Below are positions 17,526-29,521 of a stretch of DNA of 64,000 nt, piece by piece (the first letter of the stretch is position 1; each line of letters starts with the position of its first letter). Where the stretch lies: the NCBI GenBank assembly GCA_024345305.1, contig BRON01000009.1:868001-932000 (forward strand), written 5' to 3'. The notes under the pieces are model-generated. The model was not told where the DNA came from. It ran no database searches and was given only the letters and a program-made list of their open reading frames with translations. This DNA is from Mrakia gelida (Eukaryota; Basidiomycota; Tremellomycetes; Cystofilobasidiales; Mrakiaceae). Position numbers and translations under genes: made by a program.

Positions 17526-17870
17526 ATCGCGAGGGGAGGAGGGAGGGTTGGGTTCGAACACGCGGACGCGCTCGCTTAGGTTTCTTCCCGTTGACTAGGT
17601 TTTGTTTCAGCTTCTTCTAGATTTCAGCTTTGCACTTTGGGTTATAACGATGTTTTACGAGTCTCCTCTTGGTGTCGGCGAGTCCGAGTTACGTCGAGAA
17701 ACGGGAACGAATCGAGCTTCGTCGCGTTGAGACTTCCCTTCCTCCTCGTCCTCGCTCTTCGACCTTCTCTCCAACCGAGCGACGTCAAGCCGAACCATAA
17801 TCGTGAAAATCGTCTAATCTAATACAAAAAGTATCATCCCACACTGAAACGAACCCAACACACCACTGAT
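17526..17870. other. intergenic between convergent genes
   Basis: 345 nt of two abutting 3' regions. The right part is AT-richer (TCTAATCTAATACAAAAAG near 17815-17830), consistent with polyadenylation signals. No gene. Confidence 0.5.
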
Positions 17871-20800
17871 CTACTCTACAAACTCCAACTCATCGTTCAA
17901 CCTCCCCTCGCGACGTGTCGTCCGTCCCTCCCTCCACTCATCCTCCCACTCCCACCCACCCTCCCACCACTCCAACCCCTCCTCCTCCCTCTTCCTCTTT
18001 AGCTCCTCCTCCCTTCCATGCTGTAAACACAGATGCACAATCTCCACAAACTCGTGGTCCCCGTCCTTCTTGAACCTCCCCATCAGCATCGACAGCATCG
18101 GCGCAGCGTCCCGTTCGAACGACAAGCCTCCTGCACTCGAGGGAGGATCCCAGTCGGACCAGTTGGAGGGAGGTTGGAGGTCGTGCATCGATGGGTACGA
18201 GGATGATGGATCGAGGGGAGGGACGGCAGAGGCTGAGGTTGAGGCGCGGAGGAGATGAGGAGGAAGAGGTCGATGGGTTGGGTTGAGGCTGAGGGTGAGG
18301 TGGACCTGAGTCGGGCGGGATGTGCGAGAGACGTCGATGATGGGTTCGAATGAAGTTGAGGTCTCTGCTGTAAGCGTTTTGGGGGAGGAGGTGGGCGGGA
18401 TTGAATCGAGAGTGATCCAGGAAGTCCCAGGGAACGATCGAGCGACGAAGTCGGTGAGGAAGAGATGTCGGAGATGCTTGGATGTTCCGAGGTTGGAGTG
18501 GACGACTCGATCGAGGAGGGCAGCGTAGGAGTGTCTGGCGAGAGGAAGAACGAGGGAACGAAGTCAGCGTTCGACGCGTCGATGCTCGAGTGCGGTCAGA
18601 TTGCAAGCTACTCACCTCCCATGCTTCATCCCCTCCGTCTCCATCAGCTCAATCACCAGCTCCTGCACTCCAACATCCGGCCTATGAGCATTATCCCACG
18701 CATCCACCTTCCTCAACACCTGCTCTCCCCACGTCGTCCCCTCCTCATCAGGCTCAAACCCAGCCAACCTCATCCACCCAACCGCTTCCTTCCCCTTCTC
18801 GTACCCACACTCCTTCGTCACAGCCGCCACCAACAACTCCCACGTCCTCTTCCTGAACTCCCCACCCCGTTCCATCACAAGCGCAAAGAACCCATCGAAC
18901 GCAGCTCGTCGAAACGAAGCGACTTCGCTCATCTCCTCGTCGGACCTCCTCCTGGACTTGAGATCGAACGATTTCGGGGGTGCGAGGAGTTGAGCTTCGA
19001 GGGTTTGGAGATTGGGTCGGAGGGTTGGGCTGGGGGAAGAAGCGAGGAGGGAGTAGAGGAGGGAGGAACACGCGTCCGCTTCGTTCCGATGCCAGAGGAC
19101 GAGGAAGGTGTGTCGGAGGAGGAGGTTGTAGAGTTTGATGGTTTGATCCTTTGGAGGGATGGTTTGGAGGATGGAGATGGCGAGAAGGAGATCTTCCTCT
19201 CGGCGACGTTGGCAGAGGATGAGGAGGAGTTGCTCGGCTAAGGGGAGAGGGAGGGGAGCGAACTCGATGGGCGAGGGAGGGAGGGAGTTGGTCGAGGAGG
19301 AAGAGGAATCCAAGTCGATGATGGTGTTGTAGTTGGACGCCGACGACGATGCGACTGGGATGGTAGGATGGTTGAGCACGATCCAAGCTGCGACGCTCTT
19401 GTCTCGATAGCGGGAGAGGAGGTCGACGATCCGATCACGAAGGTCCACGCTGAGAGGTCTTCGAGGACGCGACGGGTCTGCTCCCATCCTCCGGAACGGC
19501 CTCGCCAGTCTCGAAGCGTTGTAGACCCTAGCTGATTCGATGGACGAGGGGATCGTTTTCTCGACGGCGAGGACTATCCGGTAGGCGAGGAGGTGGAAGT
19601 GCCGAGAGGAGAGTTGAGGATCCTCGAGGACTTGACTCGCGTCCTTGAGGTCCGAGAGGGAGAGACCGAACTGACAGAGGGCTGCTGATCCGAGGTAGGA
19701 GGAAGCGTCGTGGTCGAGGATCTTGGTGTAGACTGCCATGGACTGACGGTTGCTAGAGCGAGATGATCCGTCGAAGGTTTGAAGGATCCTCCTGACGAAG
19801 AACGAGACTTCTTGGTCGTGCTGATCTCGACGACGACGACGGTTGAGAAGAGCTGGGAGGATAAGATCGAGGGAGTTGAGATCGTTGAGAGTTCGAATTC
19901 GTTCGAGAATGAGGTCCAGAATAGCCAAGACGTCCTGACGAGGGAGGATGGGGTTCGTTCCGACTTGGACGAGGGATGAGAGGCGAGCGAGGAGGTGGGT
20001 GAAGTGATGAACGGCCTCGAAAGATTGAAGGCGAGTTGAGGTGGGGGAGAGAAAGGTCCGAAAGAAGGGGACGTGGAGGGAGAGGGTTCCATCGGATGAG
20101 AAGATGTAGCTTGAGCGAGGGATGGCGGAGACTGGGGAGGAAAACAACGACGAGTGAGCAGTCCGTTGATTCGACGCGTCGAGGAAGACTTGCTCGTAAC
20201 TCACCCGATGAACCCAACTGCAACCTGGCTCTCGCGACCCAGTACTCGTCTACCGCAGATAGATGCACGGTCCTCTCCCCAGCCAACTTCAAGACCATCC
20301 TAGCACAAGTTTCCCTCCTCCTGTTGAGCTCGTTGACCTCCTCGAGGGTCAAAGTCGCCTCCTCCTCCATCTCCAGAGTCGAGAACGACGAGGTTTGGCT
20401 TCCGAGGAGTTGAAGAGCGAGAGAGAAGTCCGCTGAAGCGATCCCGAGTCCTTCGAGGGAGATGGTGGGCGAGGAAAGGAGGGATTCGAGGGAAGATTCG
20501 AGGGAGGGAGGGAGGAGGTCGAGGACCGGCGGGCTGTTGACGGGATGAGCCGAAGGCGGAGTGAGGGAGGACGAGGAGAGGTCGAGATGGGTGGAGATGG
20601 TGGTTGGAAGGGGAACGATGGTGTCTTGATGAAGATCTATACGAGAAGATGCTGGTTGGGATGGACGATGCTGGAAAGGATGAGGTTGAAGAGGAGGAGT
20701 TGAACGAGATGGACGAGGTCGAGGCGGAGGGACGTCCGTTCCTCTTGTAGGTTTTGACGGCCAGGGATCTAAGAGAACCTCCTCTTCCTTGTGTGGTATA

Positions 20801-21192
20801 GATCCCTCTTCTCGCTGCTGCTGCGGCTTGAATCCACGAAGCTTCCTCCTGCCATCCAGCGTCGTCCAGCTCGTCGTTTGCTTCGACTCCTCCAATCTCC
20901 TCCTTCCTTCCAGCCCTCCTCCTCCTTCCCAACCTCCTCCTCCCATCCATCCACTCCCACCCCTACTGCTGCTATGCTCCTCGATCCCTCCTTGAGCTGC
21001 GGATGAGTATGCTGCGTGGGTACTGGTAGAAGGCGAGGTTGTTGAGCTCGACTTGAAGGGAGGTCGCCGTGGGGGAAGGTGGAGATGGAGAGGAGCGGGG
21101 AAGAGGGAAGAGGTCGAGAGCTTGCTGCTACTACCAGAGATGGGAGGAGGGTCGTACTTGGCGAGGTGGGAGAGGAAGTGACGGATAGCCAT
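17871..21192 (-). CDS. alpha-helical repeat protein, possibly PPR-like and mitochondrial
   Basis: Three exons: 21192-20205, 20131-18616 and 18534-17871, all phase-consistent; about 1055 residues. The N-terminus (MAIRHFLSHLAKYD) is basic and followed by a long Ser/Pro/Gly-rich disordered region, compatible with an organelle presequence plus linker. The middle is a chain of amphipathic helices of about 30-40 residues, for example EVNELNRRRETCARMVLKLA, ILDLILERIRTLNDLNSLDL, LAEQLLLILCQRRREEDLLL and TIKLYNLLLRHTFLVLWHRN. This spacing recalls fungal pentatricopeptide or other helical-solenoid proteins, but I cannot recognise a named family. The C-terminus is acidic and Trp-rich. Function unknown; an organellar RNA role is only a guess. 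Confidence 0.7.
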
Positions 21193-21493
21193 CCCATGTC
21201 CTGCTGGAGAAGGAAGGAAAGCAAGGGAGGGAGGGAGAGGGGGAGAGAGAGATGGTGAGAGGGAGGAAGCGGGGCGAGCGTCGAGCTGAACGACTCCCTT
21301 CGCTCGCTTCTCGTTTTTATATTAGTTTAGAATCCATGGCATCAAGAGAGATCTAAGTAAACCGAGATGAAAGAAGAAAAAGACAGTGAGATCCAAAAAA
21401 GAGGTAAAGAGACCGAGAGAGCGAGGGATACATATTTCTAAGAACCAAAACGAAATGAGAACGAGAAGAGAACTACTACAGGGCGTCACACAC
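21193..21493. other. intergenic between two minus-strand genes
   Basis: 301 nt. It contains the 3' end of the permease transcript and the 5' flank of the helical-repeat gene. An AT-rich patch (TTTTTATATTAGTTTAG, about 21313-21329) may serve as a poly(A) signal or TATA. Nothing else seen. Confidence 0.5.
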
Positions 21494-24400
21494 TCAAAGA
21501 GCGGTAACCTGCTCCTTGTTGGGGGCGCTGCTAGTGCTCGTGTGAGCGAGCTGACTGGTAGTCTGTCCGTCCCAAGGCAAACCCTCTCCTGATCCTCCGA
21601 CCTCCTTCTTCAACTCCATGTCCTCTGAAGCGACCTCCGCATCCTCGTCGTCGTCCCAGACCTCCTCGGCGATGATGGTCTCCCGAGCAGGGAAGGACTT
21701 GGCGACGACCAAGTAGACTAAGGCGGAGATGAAGAACCTGGGAGAGAAAGAGGGGAGAGGGTCAGGGCGAGAGAGGACGACGACGCGTTCATTCGAGAAA
21801 CGAAGAGGTCAACTCACGAGTTCAACCAGGCGAAAGAGTAGTAGTGGCTCATTCCGTCCGAGATGTGAACCTTGCTGTTGAGCTTGGCGGCGAGTCCAGG
21901 GATGTTGGGAGTCTGCAAAAACGAGGAGAAGCGGGTCAGTCGAGATCTCGCGCGAGAAACAACGAGAGACGAGACCCCTGAACTCACGACGGAGAAGAGA
22001 AGAGCGACGAAAGGACGCCAGTTGACTCCCCATCGACCGTAAGAGTAGATTCCGTTGGGTCGGTAGAGATCGGGAACGTTGAGCATTCGACCCTTGATGA
22101 GGAAGTAGTCGGTGATAAGGATGGCGAGGAGAGGAGCAAGAACCTGAAGAGCGAGAGAGACCGGACGCGTCGAGGTCAGCTTCGTCGTCTTCCTTTTCGA
22201 TCGATCTTCTGCCCTCGTCGAGTAGTACTCACGATAGCGTAACCACTGAGGAAGTTGAGGAGAACAGTTCCCGAGGCCTGGATCTTCCAAGGGGCAGTCG
22301 CCCATCCTCCCAAGACGGCGGTGATGAACGCTCCTCGCTTGATGTTGACGTACTTGGGGAAGAGGAAGGTGAGATCGTTGGAAGAGGCGATGGAGTTGGT
22401 CGAGATGTTGGTACCAGCTTGGGCGAGCATGAAGGCGCACGCGACGAACCAGCTCGCCGCTCGCGAGGGCCATTGAGCGATGATCTGAGTAGGATCCCAG
22501 TAGGCAGTTCCGTAGATGACCTTCGAGGCGGAGGCGATCACGATACCGACGAGGGAGAGACATCCGTAGGTGACGGTGATGAAGAGGACCTGCCAGTACT
22601 GATCGTTGACTCGTCGAGCGTATCGCGAAAGATCGGGGTTGTTGATGGCGAGGGTGGTCTGAAAAGGAACGAACGCAAACGAGGTCAGCTCAGAGGTTGA
22701 CCTTTCCTCCCCCATTCCGCCCTAGTCGACTCGAGGGACGAGAGTACGTACCTTTCCAGAAATGGACGCGTTGAGGATCGAGACCCAAGCCCAAGCCTTC
22801 TTGGTTCCAGTGAGCGACGAAGCGGTCGCGAAGATGGGACCTGAACCACCAGCCTTCTTGATCGACCTGTAGATAGTGAACGGTGAATGATCAGGATCTA
22901 GCGAAGAGAGGGAAGGTAGAATCACACTCACCATCCGAGCATGGCGAAAGCGGCTGCGAAGACGAAAAAGAAACGAGTCAGGGTCTGTCGTTGCGTGCGG
23001 AAGAGCTCGCAGAAGATAGGCGACGTACCGATGATCACGATGATAGACTTGAAGAGGAAGAGGTACCTCATCTTTCGAGGAGGGATCATGAGGAGAGGGA
23101 GTTGAATGCACCAGAAGACCTGAGAGGGGAAGGACGAAAGGGGAGGTCGAAGTCAGACGCGCCGAACCTCCAGTCGTCTTCGTTGAGCAGGAGGAAGGAT
23201 GAAGGGAAGGCAGATGCTCACGAAGTAGGCGACCATTCCCGAGGAGCTGAAGAAGAGGCGAAGAGAAGGGCAGAGTCAGGACGACGACTTTCCCTGAGCG
23301 ACGATTTGCCGCGCGACGACAGAGGAAAGAAAGGATTGGACGAACGTGATTCCAGCAGAGAGAGGGAGCTGGTTCTTCATCGTCGCGAAGCTGGGCCACA
23401 TGGCGGTCAACATGATCTTAACGCAACTAGATCCGATCTGGGAGTTGATACCTGAGAGCGAGAGGGAAATGAAGAGTCAGCGACGAGCTTTTGTTTCGAA
23501 ACGAACCCCTTCTCCTTTCGTTTCGAGTTCCACGTCGTTCTTCTCCTCGCATTGACCCTCCGTACATGAAGGAACGAAGATTCCGATTTTTCTCCAACGA
23601 AAGAGCCGAGACAGAGACGAGATCTGAGAGCGAAAGACTCACCGAAGTAGATGAGAGCGAGAACGAGTCGAGAGACGACGGGCACGTAGGATCCGAAGAA
23701 ACCGAAGGAAGATCGAGCGGCGACAGAGAAGGGGACGTGGAACTTGGCTCCCGTAAGACTGGTTGTGACAAGAAGACAAGGTCAGAAAGGAGGAGGGCGA
23801 GAGAGAAGAGGAGCGAGAACGAACCCGTTGGCAGTGACCTTGAGAGAAAGAGATCGAGTCAGAAACCGCGAAGAGATGATGAGAGAGGGTAGATGAACTC
23901 ACGGCCATAGCGATGATGAAGTTTCCGATGAAGAGAGCAGGGAGAACCTCCTTCCACGATAGACTAAGAGCAAAGACGACGAGGTCAGCATTTCGAGCGC
24001 GAGGACGCGACGATGGAAAGTGACGCGAAATCAGAGACGAGGGAGACGAGGACATACCCAAGAGCGATCATAGAACCGGCCTGCTGCATGGTTCCGACAT
24101 TGAGACCTGAAAGATACCGAGAAGGAAGAGCGAGGGGTCAGCAAACGAGCGAGAGTTCAAGCGAGAAGAATCGTCGAGGAGGCCCAGCGCCGTCGGCCAC
24201 CGCGCTCGCTCCCCTGGCGACGCCGGATACGAAGCGAGAGACAATTACTTACCATCGGAGCACCAGAGGAAGAGGAAGTCCCAAGCTCGCCACCTGAGAG
24301 GGGGAAAACGACGGAACGAGGGTCAGTCGGGTGAAGGCGGCGACCCAACGCGAACTAGCGTTGCGAGACGAGGAGGAAGGTTTTCTCACGTTCTGAGGTG

Positions 24401-24695
24401 AGGAGGGACGACGTCCATCTATAATGAGAAGGAACACACGCGAAGAAATGATCAGCAAAGCTCGTCGATCGAAATCGAGAGGGCCGTGAGGGGAAGGGGT
24501 AGGGACGAAGGAGAGGTGAGGGAGGGAAAGCGAGGAAGACAGAGGAAGAAGTATACGAACATCGAGGTTGGAGAATCGAGAACTAGGAGCGAAGGAGGAG
24601 GGCTGGTACTCTACGGTCCAGTAGGCCGCTGTGAACCATGCCTTGGGGTTGGGAGTAACGCTTCTGATAGCACTTCGGACGGAAGCTGTCGACAT
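21494..24695 (-). CDS. NCS1-family permease (uracil/uridine/allantoin/thiamine type)
   Basis: Plasma-membrane nucleobase:cation symporter-1 of the Fur4/Dal4/Fui1/Thi7 group, about 560 residues with about 12 membrane spans, broken by many short introns. Motifs in order: NPKAWFTAAYWTVEYQPSSF; the classic VVPPHLRTWRAWDFLFLWCS; LNVGTMQQAGSMIALGLSWK; ALFIGNFIIAMAVTANGLTG followed by FHVPFSVAARSSFGSYVPVV; NPDLSRYAR; CAFMLAQAGTNISTNSIASS; and LRTWRAWDF-linked later spans up to LAILITDYFLIKGRMLNVPD and LYRPNGIYSYGRWGVNWR. The tail is acidic and cytosolic. The NPDLSRYA and AGTNISTNS blocks are hallmark NCS1 substrate-site helices. Exon 1 (24695-24561) uses a GTTCGT donor. Substrate cannot be assigned from sequence alone. 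Confidence 0.92.
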
Positions 24696-26385
24696 GATGG
24701 GGGGGCGTTCGGTGTTGAGAGGCTTGGTGAACCGACTGATGAGGGGAGAACTCAGTTTCGAGTACTATCGTCCGACGGGGAGGGAGGGTTGGTTGAGGTG
24801 ATGGAAAGGAAGGTGGGTAGGGCGTTGCTGATGGTGGCCGTTCGAGGGAGAAAAGGGAGGAAGCGGCCTCGTTTTTTTGAAGGACCTCCTGCACTTCGAA
24901 TGAAAGTTGAGCCCCTCGATTGTTGAGCTCTCTCTAGCTCCCTTCCCCTTCTTTTCCTCGCCAACGCGATTGCATCTCGAAGGCAGCAGTCTGCAGATCT
25001 CTCAGATCAGGGGGACAACAGGACGAGACATCCCCTGACGGCAAGTTTGCGCAAGGAGAGGCGAGTGCTTCTCGACAGCTCGATTCTTCCCTCTCGGCTC
25101 TCCTCCCGCGCGTCGACGGCGTTCTGCGACAAGTTCCGCTTTGCTCCCTTGTGCATTTTCTCGTATCAGGCCGCTTCTCCCTTCTCCGCCGTCGGAGAAT
25201 GTACCAGCTTCGGAGATTTCAGAGCTAGCAGACCGGAGCGAAATTCGAGGTGAGACTAGTCTGAGCTGCGAGCACGAGTTGTTTTGAGAGTTCAGGTTCG
25301 CCCAGTAAAAACTGCTCATGTATGTCTTCGCTCGCGAGATGTATACCAATCCTAGAGGAACAGCTACCCACGCAAAAACTCTGCCGAGACAAACAGAGGA
25401 GGAGCAAAGTCGACAAAGGAACCCGAGAGGGCCAAACGAACACGCCGTCCTCGACACGCAAACGAGAGTCGGAAACGAGCTCTTTTCTTGCCCGAAGGTC
25501 TACCACATCGACTCGCTATAGAGAAGACCCATGTCTCAGCACTCTGGTACCCAGGCTCAATCTTCGAGGTCAACGTCGAAGGTGAGCGAAGTCGAACCGT
25601 CGCGTCCAGAAGTACAGCTTCGACGTTCACTCGAAAACAGGTCGGCACTCAGACCTTGTCTCATTCCCTCAGTAAAGTAGAGTACCAATATAGCCGATGG
25701 GTGATCCTGGCTGATCACCTTGGAACCGAGCTCTCGACGGATCGTCGAAGGGAGGAGGCGAGCGTTTCAGGTCGAAAGCGTCGTTGAGTCCTCGCCTTCG
25801 CTTTCCTCTTCGGGCGAAGTGATGAAACAAACAAGACGAATTCATATATAGATGAGTTGACGTTTCAGAAATGCCGGAGGTCTGAGGGAGAAAGGCAAAA
25901 GCGGCAAGGGAGCGGCAGAGGAGGCGACCCGTTCGCGTTCGAAGTCGAGTTGCGACGCGAGAGGAATGCTCTCTCGAAATCTCAGGGCATATCTGGACAC
26001 AGAGGGAAAGACGCAGACTTTCGATGTTCTTAGATCCATCCAACTCGGCCCTATCAGCTCGAGCAATCCAAGTCGCAAGGGAGCAGAACGACATCGCTCG
26101 GCGAGCAGGCAGCGAAGGCGAGGTCAATCAACGACTTCAAACTCCTCCCCTTTCTCGCCCGCTCCCCTCCCCGCCTCCCAAGGACAACTGCTCGACCTTC
26201 CTTCCTTTCCTCCCCCTTGGCTGATTTCCGCTCTTCCAGAATAGGCTCGAGCACGTTTCTTCTTGAAACGTCCTGACCTTGAGTTGCGAGCGACGCGTCC
26301 GAGCTCGCTCGTGAGTTTTCGTTCCTGGAGAGGTTCGAGATCGAGCGAGGCAGCATCTAGATCCAGGCGCAGGAAGAAACAACAT
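24696..26385. promoter_or_regulatory. 1.7-kb intergenic region upstream of the permease
   Basis: It lies between the permease start and the aldehyde dehydrogenase stop. Several open frames exist on both strands, but none shows family features or consistent splice sites. TATA-like elements: CATATATAG near 25845-25853 and CAATATAGC near 25686. It probably holds the permease promoter; a non-coding RNA cannot be excluded. Confidence 0.4.
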
Positions 26386-29218
26386 CTAGAGCTGGAAAGG
26401 CCACTGCAGATCCTCTCCGAAGTATTGGTGAACGGTCTGGAGGTCGAGACAAAGAAAAGAGGAGAGAAGTCAGCAGGGAATGGAGGTCGAGTCTGTCCCT
26501 CCTTCTTTCAACTCACCTTGGTCGTAAGGTAAGCCTCGAGTCCGTTCATCCCCAACTCTCGTCCCCAACCACTCGACTTGTATCCTCCGAAAGGAACCGA
26601 AGGATGCAGAGGAGAGTAGCAGTTCAACCAAACAGTTCCAGCCTTGAGCTTCCTCGACACCCTGGGAAGCTGAGACGCGTCCGTCGAGTGGATTCCGGCG
26701 GCGAGACCGTACGAGGTATCGTTGGCGATGGCGATAGCCTCAGCCTCGGTGGAGAACTTGAGAACACAGGCTACGGGTCCGAAGATCTGGCACGAACGAG
26801 GGAGAAGGTTTCAGGCGAGGTCAGGTCGAGGTTCGAAACAGACGAGGTGAGAAAGAAGGGAAAGAATGACTCACCTCCTCTCGTCCGATGACCATCTCGT
26901 TGGTAACTCCAGAGAAGACCGTTGGCTGAACGAAGTATCCTTTGTCTCCAACTCGGGCACCTTGAAGAAGGGACCGACAAGGACTCGTTAGCCCTCGTTC
27001 GCTCGCCTTCGCGTCGAGCATCGAGCGGAACGAAGAACTCACCTCCAGTCTCGAGCTTAGCCTCCTTCTTTCCAGTCTCGATGTACTTCAGGACCTTATC
27101 AAACTTCACGGTCGGTCCGACGAGGAAAGAGACAGGTCAGGTCAGCGTGGGCTCTCGACGTTCGAAGACGCGTCGGACGACTGACCTGAATCTTCGAGAT
27201 CAAAGAACCGTAGAACGAGTCGTCCTCCTTTCCGACCTTGATCTCCTTGACGGCAGCGACGAAGAGCTTGAGGAACTCGTCGTAGACCTGAAGAGATGTG
27301 AGAAGAGGGAGGAGGCGAGGTGTCAGCTCGAGCTCGAAAAGCGAGAGGAGGGGTCGACGACGGAAAGGAACGCACGGTATCCTGCACGAGAATCCTCGAA
27401 CCGACGATGCACGACTGTCCTCCAGTCTCGAAGAGTCCGAAAGCGGCCCAGCGAGCAGCCTCCTTGAGGTTCGCTGACGAAAAGATGATGTTCGGCGATT
27501 TTCCTGAGCGAGCGAGAGAAGAAGAAGTCGCGTCAGTCGAACTGTCGAGCTGCGAGCTGCGAGCAGGGAAGTTTGAGCAAAGTTTGACTGACCTCCGAGC
27601 TCGAGAGTGACGACCTTCAAGTTGCTGAGAGCGGCGGTAGAGGCGAGGTGCTTTCCGATAGCGGTCGATCCTGGGAAGGGAAGCGAGTGGGAAGAAAGGA
27701 GTAAGTCGACAATTTGAACGAGCTGCGAGGAGGGAGGCTCGACTCTCACCGGTGAAAGCGATCTTGTCGACACCTGGGTGCTCAGCGAGAGCCTGTCCAC
27801 TGTAGAACGAGAGGAGTGAAGGAGGAGGGGTTCAGCTCAAGCTCAAGCCGACGACGGAACGAACGAGCGCGACGTCGTCGATTGAAAACGGTCCCCTTCG
27901 ACTCACGTAACTTTTCCGACACCGCTGACCAAGTTGAATGCTCCCTTGGGGAAGCTGAGAGAGAAGGGTGAGGGGGAAATAGACGAGTCAGCGCGAGAAA
28001 AACGAACGACCGGATCGACGCGTCGAGGTGTCGACGAGGAATCGAGGGAAGAACGGCTCACCCAACCTGCTGCATGAGCTTGGTGAGGATCAGAACCGAG
28101 AGAGGAGTAGCCTCGGCAGTCTTGAAGACGACGGTGCATCCGGAAGCGAGAGCAGGAGCGATCTTCCAAGCCCACATCTGCGAACAAGACGAGGAGGGAA
28201 GCAGAGAAAGGCGGACGAGTCAGCGCGCGTTTTCTCGACCTCTCTTTCGCTTCGCTTTTGATTTGAACTCGACTCACCATAAGAGGGAAGTTCCAAGGAA
28301 CGATGTGAGCCACGACTCCGATAGGCTCTCTCCTCGTGAAGACCTGCTTGGAGTTATCGTCCACCTCAATCGTCGACCCACAGACCTTGTCGGCCGCTCC
28401 CGCGAAGTACCTGATCGCTCCAAGCGAGCTTCCCAACTCAGCCTCGACCCACTTCGTAGGCTTTCCGTTGTTGGCAGCTTCGACCTTGACGATCATTTCT
28501 GTAGAAGAGGGAAATAAAAACGCACATGGCAAAAGCGGAACTCCGTCAATCTCGAGCTTCTGCGGTTGGGTCCGGCGGTTGGTCCGAGTTTGAAGCTCTT
28601 CCTCCAAGGTTTCTCTACATGCAAAGGTGCCTGAAACGGTAGAGGAAGGGAGAGCCGACGTACCAGAGTTGGCCTCGATGATGTCCGCGAACTTGAAGAG
28701 GAGTCGTCCTCGCTCCGCCGAGGGAGTGTTGAGACCCCAAGTGGTCTCGAAGGCCTCTCGAGCAGCCTTGACGGCGAGATCAACGTCCGCGATGGAAGCG
28801 GTGTCGATGGTAGCGAGGAGTTCCTCAGTAGCTGGATTGTAGACGTCCAATGGCTAGAGCGAGCGAAAGAAACGGGGCGAGAGAGAGGGAGGCGTCAGCG
28901 AGAGGGCGAAGGTGGGAGGGAGGGAGGGGATGAGGATGAGCTCGACGACGAAAAAGGAGATGGTGAGCTCACTTCTCCGGTTCCTACACGTTCGAGATCA
29001 AGCGAGATGAGGTGTCAGCTTTAAAGAGGGATAGAAGTGCCTCTCAGAAAGTGAACTGACCTTTGACCCATTCGCTGGCAGCGTCAAAAGAGCGAGAGGA
29101 GAGGAGTCAGCGTGAGCCTCGGGTTCTTCGTTAATCAGAAGGGACGAGAAGGGGCTCACCCGTTGATGAAGACCTGAGAAGGGAATTCGACTCCGAGAAC
29201 TGTTTGAGTGGTAGCCAT
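26386..29218 (-). CDS. NAD(P)-dependent aldehyde dehydrogenase
   Basis: ALDH superfamily enzyme oxidising aldehydes (acetaldehyde-type in most fungi) to acids, about 495-500 residues. Reassembled motifs: [84 protein letters not shown]; catalytic [11 protein letters not shown]; the catalytic cysteine in [52 protein letters not shown]. The C-terminus is WPFQL then stop at 26386. No obvious mitochondrial leader precedes [20 protein letters not shown], so it is probably cytosolic. Very short exons encode the N-terminus: 29074-29061 (14 nt) and 28983-28973 (11 nt), both required to give GEWVKGTGEPLD in frame. Confidence 0.94.
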
Positions 29219-29521
29219 GATGAGAGAGTGTAGATGGATGGGGAGGAAGGGATGATGGGGGTGGAGGAGAAGAAGCAGAGGCCGTAAAAGAAGAGGGAAG
29301 CTCATGGGAGAGACCGGTCGAACTCGTACCGAAGGCGAGATGCACCGAAGCCTGCTTGATTTCGCTCGATCCTCGAATCTTTCGAGCCTAGAGCGGTGAG
29401 GTAGTAACTCACAAGCCTTCACTTCTCTACTGCCTGGTTACTTGCTCTCGTTCTTCGTTAACAATCATGAAATCCCGATCCCGTTCCAGAAGTCGAAGGA
29501 GGGTCGACGCGACTCGAGCGC
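29219..29521. other. intergenic: ALDH promoter and SCP2 3' flank
   Basis: 303 nt between two minus-strand genes. It contains the ALDH start-proximal purine-rich stretch (plus strand). No additional element recognised. Confidence 0.45.

Noticed and set aside
25002..26244. Several 60-150-codon frames between the permease and ALDH
   Set aside because: No recognisable motifs and mutually overlapping on both strands.
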